This document shows positions 1-7,938 of a stretch of 64,000 bases of DNA, piece after piece. Numbering within the stretch: position 1 is the first letter of the stretch; each line of letters starts with the position of its first letter. The stretch comes from Trinickia diaoshuihuensis (lineage in GTDB: Bacteria; Pseudomonadota; Gammaproteobacteria; Burkholderiales; Burkholderiaceae): NCBI RefSeq assembly GCF_003390925.1, contig NZ_QUBS01000081.1:62001-126000 (forward strand), given 5' to 3'. The notes beneath the pieces were generated by a model, which searched no databases, was not told the DNA's origin, and saw nothing but the letters and a program-made list of their open reading frames with translations. The position numbers and the translations under genes were made by a program.

Positions 1-1173
1 GGGCCGTTCGTCGATACCCGCAAGCTCAACGCCGACGCCGCGCGCTGCTTACAGCGCATCGGCCTTCATGTCGCCCCCACGACGCTCGTCGGCACGCTCT
101 CGATCGCGCAGCAACAGATGGTGGAGATCGCGAAGGCACTCTCGTTCGATGCGAGCGTGCTGATCATGGACGAGCCGACGTCGTCGCTCACCGAATCGGA
201 AACAGCCCAGCTTTTTCGGATCATTCAAGAACTGCGCTCGGCGGGTGTCGCGATCCTTTACATCTCGCATCGGCTCGACGAGATGGCCCAGATCGTGGAC
301 CGCGTGACGATCTTGCGCGACGGCCGGCATATTTCGACAGACGAGTTCGCCGCGCTGACGGTGAACGACATCGTCGCGCGCATGGTCGGTCGATCGCTCG
401 ATGACGCCTATCCCACCCGGCAATCGGTTCCTACCGGCGAGGTGCTGCTGAGCGCGCGCGACCTGCGCCGCGACGGCGTGTTCGGGCCGGTCTCGTTCGA
501 ATTGCGCAAAGGGGAAATCCTCGGCTTCGCGGGCCTCATGGGCGCCGGCCGCACGGAAGTCGCGCGCGCGATCTTCGGCGCCGACCGGTTGGACGACGGG
601 ACCCTCGAATTGCACGGCGAGCGCTTGACGATCCGGTCCCCGCGCGAAGCGATTCGTCATGGCATCGCCTACTTATCGGAAGACCGCAAGCAAGAAGGCT
701 TAGCCCTCGGGATGTCGGTCGCCGCGAATATCACGCTTTCGAACGTCGGCGCCGTCTCGTCGCGCACGGGCTTCCTGCGCTTCGCCGAGGAAGCCGAGAT
801 CGCGCGTCGCTATGTGCGCGATCTATCGATTCGCACACCGTCGATCGAGCAGATCGTTCGCAATTTGTCGGGCGGTAATCAGCAGAAGGTCGTCATCGGT
901 AAATGGCTTTATCGCGGATCGAAGATTTTCTTCTTCGACGAACCCACGCGCGGGATCGACGTCGGCGCGAAGTTCGCGATTTACGGGCTTATGGATCGGC
1001 TTGCGGCCGACGGCGTCGGCGTCGTGCTGATCAGTTCGGAATTGCCTGAACTGCTGGGCATGACCGATCGGATCGCCGTCTTTCACGAGGGCTGCATCAC
1101 CGCGGTTCTCGAAACGAAACAAACCAGTCAGGAGGAGATCATGCACTTTGCTTCGGGGCGCACCCATGCTTGA
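1..1173 (+). CDS. Sugar ABC transporter ATP-binding protein, 5' end missing
   Basis: This is the ATPase of an RbsA/MglA-type sugar importer, which energises uptake through the permease encoded next. The frame is open from base 1, so the N-terminal part with the first Walker A lies outside the window. Visible parts are the first-domain signature (LSIAQQQ), a Walker B with DEPTSSLT, and a second ABC half with LSGGNQQKVVIGKWL and DEPTRGIDVGAK. The second half has the degenerate nucleotide site usual in this family. The 3' end overlaps the permease gene. The catabolic genes downstream suggest that the cargo is L-galactose or L-fucose, but that is inference. Confidence 0.93.
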   Translation, partial: GPFVDTRKLNADAARCLQRIGLHVAPTTLVGTLSIAQQQMVEIAKALSFDASVLIMDEPTSSLTESETAQLFRIIQELRSAGVAILYISHRLDEMAQIVDRVTILRDGRHISTDEFAALTVNDIVARMVGRSLDDAYPTRQSVPTGEVLLSARDLRRDGVFGPVSFELRKGEILGFAGLMGAGRTEVARAIFGADRLDDGTLELHGERLTIRSPREAIRHGIAYLSEDRKQEGLALGMSVAANITLSNVGAVSSRTGFLRFAEEAEIARRYVRDLSIRTPSIEQIVRNLSGGNQQKVVIGKWLYRGSKIFFFDEPTRGIDVGAKFAIYGLMDRLAADGVGVVLISSELPELLGMTDRIAVFHEGCITAVLETKQTSQEEIMHFASGRTHA

Positions 1174-2197
1174 AATGACTTCGGATCGTAGCCAAAGCAC
1201 CGACCGCTCGGCGCAGCAGCGGCGCCGCGACCTCATTCAGAAGTTCGCGGCCCTCGGCAGTCTCGTGGCGCTCGTCATTGCGTTTTCGGTCTCCAGCTCG
1301 GCGTTCTTTTCGGTCGGCAACATGATGACCGTCAGTTTGCAAGTGACGTCGATCGCCTATTTGGGCGTTGCCGCCACCTGCGTCATCATCACGGGCGGCA
1401 TCGACTTGTCCGTCGGCTCGGTACTCGCGCTCGCGGGCGTCTCGGCCGCACTGCTCGCCAAGGCCGGAATACCTGTGCCCCTCGCCATGCTGTGCGGCGT
1501 ACTCGTGGGCGCGCTATGCGGCTACGTCAACGGCATCTGCGTGACGCGCATGGGCTTGCCGCCGTTCATTGCGACGCTCGGCATGATGCTGGTCGCGCGC
1601 GGTCTCGCTCTACAGATCACCGGCGCCCGGCCGGTCTCCGATTTGAGCAATGCGTTCGGCGTTCTAGGTAACGGCGCATTGTTCCGAATTTCTCGCATCG
1701 GCGCGGACGGATTTCCGGATACGACCTTCCCGGGCATTCCCTATCCCGTCGTCATCATGGTCGTGTTCTTCATTGCGGGCGCCATTCTGCTCTCGAAGAC
1801 GTCGCTCGGCCGGCACATCTACGCGGTCGGCTCCAACCCCGAGGCGGCGCGTCTCTCGGGTGTCCATGTAAGCGGCGTGAAGATGTTCACCTACGTGCTC
1901 TCCGGCGCATTGGCCGGCGTCACCGGCTGCGTGCTGATGTCGCGCCTCGTGACGGGCCAGCCCAACGAAGGCGTCATGTATGAACTCGATGCGATCGCCA
2001 GCGCCGTGATCGGCGGAACGTCGCTGATGGGCGGCGTCGGAACGATCTCGGGCACGGCGATCGGCGCGTTCGTGATCGGCGTGCTGCGCAACGGCCTGAA
2101 TATGAACGGGGTATCGAGTTTCATCCAGCAGATCATCATCGGCGTCGTGATTCTAGGCACCGTTTGGATCGATCAGATGCGAAGCAGGAAGCGGTAA
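1166..2197 (+). CDS. Sugar ABC transporter permease (RbsC family)
   Basis: Inner-membrane channel subunit of the RbsABC-type importer, about 343 residues with 8-10 hydrophobic segments. It carries family hallmarks such as TGGIDLSVGS, GLPPFIATLGMM, GSNPEAARLSG and GGTSLMGGVGTISGT. The start is uncertain. ATG 1166 overlaps the end of the ATPase gene by 8 bases. A TTG at 1148 is in the same frame and sits 10 bases after a strong GGAGGAG (1131-1137), so it could be the real start. The gene forms an operon with its neighbours on both sides. Confidence 0.92.
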   Translation: MLEMTSDRSQSTDRSAQQRRRDLIQKFAALGSLVALVIAFSVSSSAFFSVGNMMTVSLQVTSIAYLGVAATCVIITGGIDLSVGSVLALAGVSAALLAKAGIPVPLAMLCGVLVGALCGYVNGICVTRMGLPPFIATLGMMLVARGLALQITGARPVSDLSNAFGVLGNGALFRISRIGADGFPDTTFPGIPYPVVIMVVFFIAGAILLSKTSLGRHIYAVGSNPEAARLSGVHVSGVKMFTYVLSGALAGVTGCVLMSRLVTGQPNEGVMYELDAIASAVIGGTSLMGGVGTISGTAIGAFVIGVLRNGLNMNGVSSFIQQIIIGVVILGTVWIDQMRSRKR

Positions 2198-2235
2198 TCG
2201 AGCGTAGTTCAATCATCAAAAAAGAGGAGCGAGAC

Positions 2236-3183
2236 ATGGGCAGGCTTTCGATTTTTGCGGTATCGGCAATGTTGTGCGCGGCGTTCAGCACGGGCGCCTA
2301 CGCGGCGGGCGGCGAGATCGCCGTGATCGTGAAAACGGTCAATTCGAACTACTGGCAGAACGTGCAGAAAGGCGCGAAGGCCGCGCTCGACGACGCGAAG
2401 GGATACACGATGACGTTCCAAGGTCCGGCGGCCGAATCGGATATCACCGATGAAGTCAACATGGTCGAGAACGCCGTCAATCGGCATGTGGCGGGTATCG
2501 TGCTGGCGCCGTCGGATCCCGATGCGCTCGTTCCCGCGATCAAGAAAGCCTGGGAAGCGCACATCCCGGTCGTGTTGATCGACTCCGCGCTGTCCGATTC
2601 CGGCAAGCAGTATTACCAGTCGTTCTTGTCGACCGATAACGAGAAGGCCGGCGAGCTTTGCGCGCAGGCCTTGATCGATCGTGTCGGACAGACCGGCAAG
2701 ATTGCGCTCATGTCGTATGTGCCGGGCGCGGGTTCGGAAATCGGGCGTGTCGGCGGCTTCAAGAAGTATCTCGCGGCGCACTCGAAACTGCAGATCGTCG
2801 GGCCGTACTACTCGCAGTCTCAGATGGCGACGGCGCTCAATCAAACCACCGACGTGCTTTCCGCGAACCCCGATCTGAAGGGCATTTTCGGTGCGAACGA
2901 GCCTACCGCGATCGGGGTGGGCCGTGCGCTCAAGCAATCGGGCAAGGCCGGCAAAGTCGTGGCGATCGGGTTCGACGGCAATCAGGATCTGCAAAATTTC
3001 GTGCGCGACGGGACGATTCAAGGGATCGCCGTGCAAGGCTCGTATCAGATGGGCTACAAGGGCATTCAAACGGTCGTGAACGTCATCGAACGCAAGCCCG
3101 TCGCCAAGGATATCGATACGGGCGTCGTGATGGTCGATAAGCAGAATCTCGACTCTCCCGCGGCGAAGAACGTCCTTTATTAA
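2236..3183 (+). CDS. Sugar ABC transporter periplasmic binding protein
   Basis: Periplasmic solute-binding protein of the RbsB type (periplasmic-binding protein 4 fold), 315 residues. It starts with a Sec signal peptide ending near AYAAGG. The mature part has the usual order: a first-lobe beta strand (IAVIVKTVNSNYW), the IVLAPSDPDALVPAI segment, the GSEIGRVGGF helix and IGFDGNQDLQNFV. ATG 2236 was chosen because an AGAGGAGCGAG ribosome site lies just before it and the signal peptide begins there. A hairpin terminator follows the stop codon. The gene is third in the importer operon, and the ligand is not readable from sequence. Confidence 0.93.
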   Translation: MGRLSIFAVSAMLCAAFSTGAYAAGGEIAVIVKTVNSNYWQNVQKGAKAALDDAKGYTMTFQGPAAESDITDEVNMVENAVNRHVAGIVLAPSDPDALVPAIKKAWEAHIPVVLIDSALSDSGKQYYQSFLSTDNEKAGELCAQALIDRVGQTGKIALMSYVPGAGSEIGRVGGFKKYLAAHSKLQIVGPYYSQSQMATALNQTTDVLSANPDLKGIFGANEPTAIGVGRALKQSGKAGKVVAIGFDGNQDLQNFVRDGTIQGIAVQGSYQMGYKGIQTVVNVIERKPVAKDIDTGVVMVDKQNLDSPAAKNVLY

Positions 3184-3196
3184 CGATGTGGTTGGG

Positions 3197-3229
3197 CCCG
3201 CGTCGGCGCCGAGAAACCGGCGCGGGTTT
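3197..3229 (+). terminator. Hairpin terminator after the binding-protein gene
   Basis: Arms CCCGCGTCGG and CCGGCGCGGG (10 pairs, one G-T) enclose a 10-base loop and are followed by TTTA. It lies 14 bases after the binding-protein stop. It may lower read-through into the catabolic genes that follow, which is common after binding-protein genes whose product is needed in excess. Confidence 0.55.
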
Positions 3230-3277
3230 ATCCGGGTATTTCCGCAACGATCGAACTATTCACGAACGTCTCCCTCG

Positions 3278-4297
3278 ATGATCAACGCTCGCGAAACACG
3301 TGCTTTGCCGCGTAGTGGGTTGGAACTGACGGCCTTGGGGCTCGGTTGTTCTCAACTCGGCGGTCTTTATCGTCCGATCTCGCGGGCCGATTCCGAGGCG
3401 CTCGTCGATGCCGCGTGGTCGGCCGGCTTGCGGTACTTCGATACGGCGCCGTACTACGGCTACACGCTGTCCGAACGACGCATCGGGCAAGCGCTCGCGG
3501 CACGTGACCGAAACGCCTTCACGCTCAGCACCAAGGTCGGGCGCCTGATGCGCCCCGATGCGAGCGTGCGGCCCGGGGACGATGGGTGGGCCGAGCCGTT
3601 GCCCTTTCGTCCGGTCTTCGATTACAGCTACGGCGGCATCATGCGCTCGTACGAGGACAGCCAGCAGCGGCTCGGAACATCGCGTATCGATATCCTCTAC
3701 GTACACGACATCGGAGCGATGACCCACGGCGATCGTCACCCACACTACTGGACGCAACTCACTGAAGGCGGCGGTTTTCGTGCTCTGCGGCAATTGCGCG
3801 AGAGCGGCGCGGTGCGCGCGATCGGCCTTGGCGTCAACGAGTGGGAGATCGTCGCCGATGCGATGAATGAGGTGCATCTCGACGTCGTGCTGCTTGCGGG
3901 AAGGTACACCCTACTCGAGCAGACCGCCCTCGAACCGCTGCTCGACCGTTGTCTGCGGGCGGAAACCGCGATCGTCGCGGGCGGCGTATTCAATTCCGGG
4001 GTGCTCGCCGGTAACGGCAAATTCAACTACGGGGATGCGCCTGCTGAAGTTATCGACAAGGTGCGGCGTCTAGCCGACGTATGCAATCGTTACGACGTGC
4101 CGCTGCCCGCGGCCGCACTGCAATTCCCGATCGCACATCGGGCTGTCGTCTCGTGCGTGGTCGGCGCCCGGAGCGTTGACCAATTGCAGCAGAACATCGC
4201 ATGGCTCGAGCGGCCGATACCCGATCAGTTTTGGCGCGCATTGAGCGATGAGGGGTTGATTGCGGCCGATGCGCCCGTTCCGAAGGGGGAGGCATGA
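3278..4297 (+). CDS. Aldo/keto reductase: L-fucose/L-galactose (D-threo-aldose) 1-dehydrogenase-like
   Basis: NAD(P)-dependent sugar dehydrogenase of the aldo/keto reductase family, 339 residues. It would oxidise the C1 hydroxyl of a free aldose to the aldonolactone in the cytoplasm. Visible motifs are GLGCSQLGGLY near the N-terminus, DTAPYYGYTLSERRIGQAL (catalytic Asp and Tyr), STKVGRL and DILYVHDIG. ATG 3278 begins the conserved part. The frame is open further upstream but there runs through the terminator region. The stop overlaps the lactonase start (ATGA), so the two are translationally coupled, which fits the consecutive steps dehydrogenase then lactonase. L-fucose and L-galactose are both typical substrates of this subfamily. 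Confidence 0.85.
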   Translation: MINARETRALPRSGLELTALGLGCSQLGGLYRPISRADSEALVDAAWSAGLRYFDTAPYYGYTLSERRIGQALAARDRNAFTLSTKVGRLMRPDASVRPGDDGWAEPLPFRPVFDYSYGGIMRSYEDSQQRLGTSRIDILYVHDIGAMTHGDRHPHYWTQLTEGGGFRALRQLRESGAVRAIGLGVNEWEIVADAMNEVHLDVVLLAGRYTLLEQTALEPLLDRCLRAETAIVAGGVFNSGVLAGNGKFNYGDAPAEVIDKVRRLADVCNRYDVPLPAAALQFPIAHRAVVSCVVGARSVDQLQQNIAWLERPIPDQFWRALSDEGLIAADAPVPKGEA

Positions 4298-5169
4298 CGC
4301 CGCGTATCGATGCGCATCAGCACTACTGGCAAATCGATGCCCGCACCGGTTATTGGCCGCCGCGCGACTTGGATGCGATCCATCGCGACTTCGGCCCGGC
4401 CGATCTGGCTCCGGAGTTGGCCGCTGCCGGGATCGGCGGAACGGTGCTCGTGCAGTCGCTGCCTACCGAGGAAGACACGCGCTTCTTGCTCGACCTCGCG
4501 CAGCGAACGGCGACCGTTTGGGCCGTCGTCGGATGGGTCGATATGAAAGCCGCCGACGCGGCGGAAAAGATCTCGGAATTTGCCGGGCACCCGAAGGCAC
4601 GTGGCCTACGGCCAATGCTTCAAGACCTGGCCGACGATGCTTGGATCGACGATCCGGCGCTGGATGGCGCCGTGGCGGCCATGATCGAACATGACCTGCG
4701 TTTCGACGCCTTGGCGATGCCGCGCCATCTCGCTTCCCTCTATGAATTCGCGCGGCGCTATCCCGATCTGAAGATCGTTATCGATCACGGGGCGAAGCCC
4801 GACATCGCGGCGCGGGCGCTCGAACCATGGCTGAGCGCGATGACGAGGCTCGCGCTCCTTCCCAACGTCCATTGCAAGCTTTCGGGGCTTTGGACCGAAG
4901 CCGGCGATGCGGCCGGTGACGACGCGCTGAATAACCGCGTCCGCCCCTATGTTCGGATCCTGGCCGAACTGTTCGGCGCGCGGCGCTTGATGTGGGGCAG
5001 CGACTGGCCGGTGCTGCGCCTGGCGCCTGCCGGTGGCGGCTATCGCGAATGGCTGGTTGCTTGCGAACGAGATTGCGCGCGGTTCTTGGGAGCGGGGGCG
5101 ATCCCCGACGTTTTCGGTGGAAACGCCGGCAGGTTTTATCGCGTAGGCGAATTCATTCGCCACGTTTGA
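4294..5169 (+). CDS. Amidohydrolase-family sugar lactonase (L-fuconolactonase-like)
   Basis: Metal-dependent hydrolase of the amidohydrolase-2 family, 291 residues. It probably opens the aldono-lactone made by the preceding dehydrogenase. Family features are the N-terminal DAHQHYW metal motif, the IDHGAKPDI strand, the NVHCKLSGL segment and the C-terminal MWGSDWPV metal-binding Asp. The start overlaps the upstream gene by 4 bases. Members next to sugar dehydrogenases act on L-fucono- or L-galactono-lactone; the exact lactone is inferred from the neighbours. Confidence 0.85.
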   Translation: MTPRIDAHQHYWQIDARTGYWPPRDLDAIHRDFGPADLAPELAAAGIGGTVLVQSLPTEEDTRFLLDLAQRTATVWAVVGWVDMKAADAAEKISEFAGHPKARGLRPMLQDLADDAWIDDPALDGAVAAMIEHDLRFDALAMPRHLASLYEFARRYPDLKIVIDHGAKPDIAARALEPWLSAMTRLALLPNVHCKLSGLWTEAGDAAGDDALNNRVRPYVRILAELFGARRLMWGSDWPVLRLAPAGGGYREWLVACERDCARFLGAGAIPDVFGGNAGRFYRVGEFIRHV

Positions 5170-5190
5170 ATTGATCGAGAGGAAATCCAT

Positions 5191-6201
5191 ATGCTTAGCG
5201 TGATCTGCGAATCACCCGGGGTGTTGCGCGCCCAGCAATCCGATGCACCCGTTCGCGCGGCCGGGGAGGTGCTATTGCGCGTATGTCGCGTGGGCATCTG
5301 CGGGACGGACTTGCACATCTTCACGGGCAACCAGCCCTACCTGCAATATCCGCGCGTAATGGGGCACGAGTTCTCGGCGGTGGTCGTCGAAGCCGAGAGC
5401 GGCTCGGGATTCGCGCCCGGCGACGGCGTCTACGTCATGCCTTACCTTTCATGCGGTCGCTGCGTCGCATGCCGGCAAGGGAAGACCAATTGTTGCGTCG
5501 ACATCAAAGTGCTGGGCGTACACCGAGACGGCGCGCTAACCGAATACCTGAGCGTACCGGCGCAGTTCGTTCATAAGGCCGAAGGCGTCACGCTCGATCA
5601 AGCCGCGATGCTCGAATTTTTGGCCATCGGTGCGCATGCGGTGCGGCGGGCGAATGTTGCGGCGAATCAGCGCGTGCTCGTCGTTGGGGCCGGTCCGATC
5701 GGCATGGCTGCGATGATCTTCGCCAAGCTGCGCGGCGCCAATGTCACGTGCCTCGATACGCGCGCCGATCGTCTCGCGTTCTGCCAGGCCCAGTTGAACG
5801 TCGATGCTGCCGTTGCCGTCGGCACTACTGACAAGGAACAACTCGCCTCGCTGACGAACGGCGAATTCTTCGATGTCGTCTTCGATGCGACGGGCAATAT
5901 CGATGCGATGAATCGCGGCTTCGGATTTGTTGCGCACGGCGGCACCTATACGTTGATCTCGATCGTACCGGGGCAGGTGACGTTCTCCGATCCGGAGTTT
6001 CACAAGCGCGAGACGACTTTGCTGGCCAGTCGCAATGCCACGACCGCAGACTTCGAAACGGTGCTGGAGGCCATGCGGGCCGGACGCATCCCGGATCAAG
6101 CGCTCAATACGCATCGCATGCGATTGGCGGATGTTCCGGAGGCATTTCCGCGCTTACTGGAGACGGGGCAAACCGTGGTGAAAGCGTTGGTGGAATGCTG
6201 A
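5191..6201 (+). CDS. lgoD: Zinc-dependent L-galactonate 5-dehydrogenase-like alcohol dehydrogenase
   Basis: Medium-chain Zn alcohol dehydrogenase, 336 residues. The N-terminal half has the catalytic-zinc motif GICGTDLH and GHE, then the four structural-zinc cysteines (CGRCVAC...NCC). The NAD domain has VVGAGPIG. From memory it resembles E. coli YjjN/LgoD closely in several blocks: GNQP, YPRVxGHE, LGVHRDG, SDPEFHK and SRNAT. LgoD oxidises L-galactonate to D-tagaturonate. A ribosome site (GAGAGGAAA) precedes ATG 5191. That specificity would fit the dehydrogenase and lactonase upstream and the UxaB-like reductase downstream. The symbol is offered by resemblance only. Confidence 0.75.
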   Translation: MLSVICESPGVLRAQQSDAPVRAAGEVLLRVCRVGICGTDLHIFTGNQPYLQYPRVMGHEFSAVVVEAESGSGFAPGDGVYVMPYLSCGRCVACRQGKTNCCVDIKVLGVHRDGALTEYLSVPAQFVHKAEGVTLDQAAMLEFLAIGAHAVRRANVAANQRVLVVGAGPIGMAAMIFAKLRGANVTCLDTRADRLAFCQAQLNVDAAVAVGTTDKEQLASLTNGEFFDVVFDATGNIDAMNRGFGFVAHGGTYTLISIVPGQVTFSDPEFHKRETTLLASRNATTADFETVLEAMRAGRIPDQALNTHRMRLADVPEAFPRLLETGQTVVKALVEC

Positions 6202-7343
6202 GCCCAGCCATGAGTGAGGCCATCCTTCAGTTCGGTACGAGCCGGTTTTTGTTGGCGCATGTTGCGCTATTCGTCTCGCAGGCGTTGGAGCGGGGGGAGG
6301 CCATCGGCGGTATCGGCGTGGTGCAGACGACGGGCAACCCGGCCAGTCAGGCGCGTATCGCCGCGCTGTCGCGAGAGGGCAGCTATCCCGTGCGAATTCG
6401 CGGCAACGAGCATGGCGCAACGGTCGATAAGGTCGTCGTCTGCAATGCGATTCGCTCGGCGTGGACGGCCGATCGCGACTGGGCGACGGTACGCCGCGCA
6501 GCCGTCGAAAACGTACGCGTGATCGTCTCGAACACGGGCGATGCGGGTTATCGCCTTGACGATCGGGACTCGGCGGACCTGCTTGCGAACACGGATGCGG
6601 TGCCGCGCAGCTATCCCGCGAAGCTGCTCGCCTTGCTTTATTCGCGTTGGCGAGAACGCGCGGAAGAAGGCGTATCGATCTTTCCTTGCGAATTGATCGC
6701 GAACAACGGCGACACGCTGCGCGACATCGTGCTCGATTTGGCGAGGCAGTGGTCGTTGCCCGACGCTTTCATCGACTACGTTCATCATCGATGCGTCTGG
6801 GTGAACTCGCTCGTCGATCGGATCGTGTCGGAGCCTATCGATCCCGTCGGTGCGGTCGCTGAGCCGTATGCCCTGTGGGCGATCGAGCGGCGTCAGGGGA
6901 TGGCGTTGCCGTGCAAGCACGAGAGCATCGTCTTGACGGACGATCTGCGCAGCCACGAACGATTGAAGCTGTTTTTCCTCAACTTGGGCCATACTTGGCT
7001 CGCGGAGCATTGGCTTGCCGAGCAGCGGTCGCAGTCCGAAACGGTGCTCGATGCGATGCACGATTCGCGCATGCGCGCCGAGGTCGAAGCGGTCTGGCAA
7101 GAGGAAGTCTTGCCCGTTTTCGATGCGCTGGGCATGAGTGTTCAAGCGCAGGCGTATCTCGCTAGCGTTCGGGAACGGTTCGAGAATCCTTACCTCGAGC
7201 ACCGAATCGGCGATATCGCGCAAAACCATGTCGCCAAAGTCAAAAGGCGGGTGTTGCCGCTCGTCGAACTCGCGCAGTCTTTGCCGGTCCGCATCGATCA
7301 ACCGCGGTTAAGGGGCTTGCTGAGCAAGCGAGGGTTTCTGTAA
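6195..7343 (+). CDS. Mannitol dehydrogenase-family oxidoreductase (tagaturonate/fructuronate reductase-like)
   Basis: Long-chain polyol dehydrogenase of the UxaB/UxuB type, 382 residues, shorter than E. coli UxaB (about 480). The N-terminal NAD domain starts QFGTSRFLLAHV, followed by VSNTGDAGY, PCELIANNGDTLR, the catalytic-domain block WVNSLVDRIVSEP, and LFFLNLGHT. It would reduce D-tagaturonate from the LgoD-like step to D-altronate. The start overlaps the stop of the preceding gene; ATG 6210 is an alternative. No altronate dehydratase or KDG kinase is visible here, so the later steps must lie elsewhere. Confidence 0.78.
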   Translation: MLSPAMSEAILQFGTSRFLLAHVALFVSQALERGEAIGGIGVVQTTGNPASQARIAALSREGSYPVRIRGNEHGATVDKVVVCNAIRSAWTADRDWATVRRAAVENVRVIVSNTGDAGYRLDDRDSADLLANTDAVPRSYPAKLLALLYSRWRERAEEGVSIFPCELIANNGDTLRDIVLDLARQWSLPDAFIDYVHHRCVWVNSLVDRIVSEPIDPVGAVAEPYALWAIERRQGMALPCKHESIVLTDDLRSHERLKLFFLNLGHTWLAEHWLAEQRSQSETVLDAMHDSRMRAEVEAVWQEEVLPVFDALGMSVQAQAYLASVRERFENPYLEHRIGDIAQNHVAKVKRRVLPLVELAQSLPVRIDQPRLRGLLSKRGFL

Positions 7344-7676
7344 ATGCGCTACGGTCTCGCACTCGATCTAAAGGACGATCCGCAGCTTATCGCCCGCTAC
7401 GAGGAATTCCATCGCGACGTTTGGCCCGATGTCATTCGGCACATTCGTCAGCATGGCGTGACCGGCATGGAGATTTACCGGTTGGGGACGCGATTGTTCA
7501 TGATCATGGAAACGGACGACGCCATTTACGATGCCGATCGCATGGCTCAAGCGGCGCTTAACGACCCGGCCGTTCAGCGATGGGAAACCTTGATGTGGGA
7601 GTTCCAGACCCCTACCCCTTGGACGCCCGCCGGACAGAAGTGGGTGCGGATGGAGCGGATATTCGAGTTGGGGTAG
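7344..7676 (+). CDS. Sugar mutarotase of the L-rhamnose mutarotase family (DUF718)
   Basis: Small cytoplasmic enzyme, 110 residues, interconverting the anomers of a free sugar so that the C1 dehydrogenase gets its preferred form. The family pattern is complete: RYGLALDLKDD at the start, a YEEFHRDVWPDV segment (acidic His/Trp motif), IYRLGTRLFMIMET, and a C-terminal WEFQTPTP...WVRMERIFEL. ATG 7344 directly abuts the stop codon of the preceding gene. RhaM-family enzymes in non-phosphorylating fucose clusters act on L-fucose, so here it likely serves the same L-sugar as the operon. Confidence 0.88.
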   Translation: MRYGLALDLKDDPQLIARYEEFHRDVWPDVIRHIRQHGVTGMEIYRLGTRLFMIMETDDAIYDADRMAQAALNDPAVQRWETLMWEFQTPTPWTPAGQKWVRMERIFELG

Positions 7677-7938
7677 GGGGAGGGTGGGGCGATATCTGTG
7701 GCAAGGAAGCCGGCCCGCCGAATTAGTGGGAGGTCAGCGGCGCATCCGCCTCCCGAACAACCGTGACTTATTCACAGTTTTTGGGGGCAACGCTGTGCAT
7801 AACTGGGTAGACAGCTCCGTAAGTCACTGAGCAGCATCGGTTTTTCCGCGGCGCTCCGTTTTCGTCTACTAAGCGCCCGACATGGTCCACCGCCGCGGAC
7901 GGTAAAATTCGGCGAACAGACCGTGTCGGAGCAGGTGT

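Noticed and set aside
2209-3069. Long open frame antisense to the sugar-binding protein gene (and similar ones at 32595-34328 minus and 39624-41309 plus)
   Set aside because: GC-rich codon bias leaves opposite frames open. The translations are Arg/His/Asp-rich with no domain, while the sense frames give clear protein families.
7677-7938. SOS (LexA) box upstream of polB
   Set aside because: The nearest pair of CTGT and ACAG halves, around 7794-7815, is 14 bases apart rather than 8, so it does not fit the LexA spacing.
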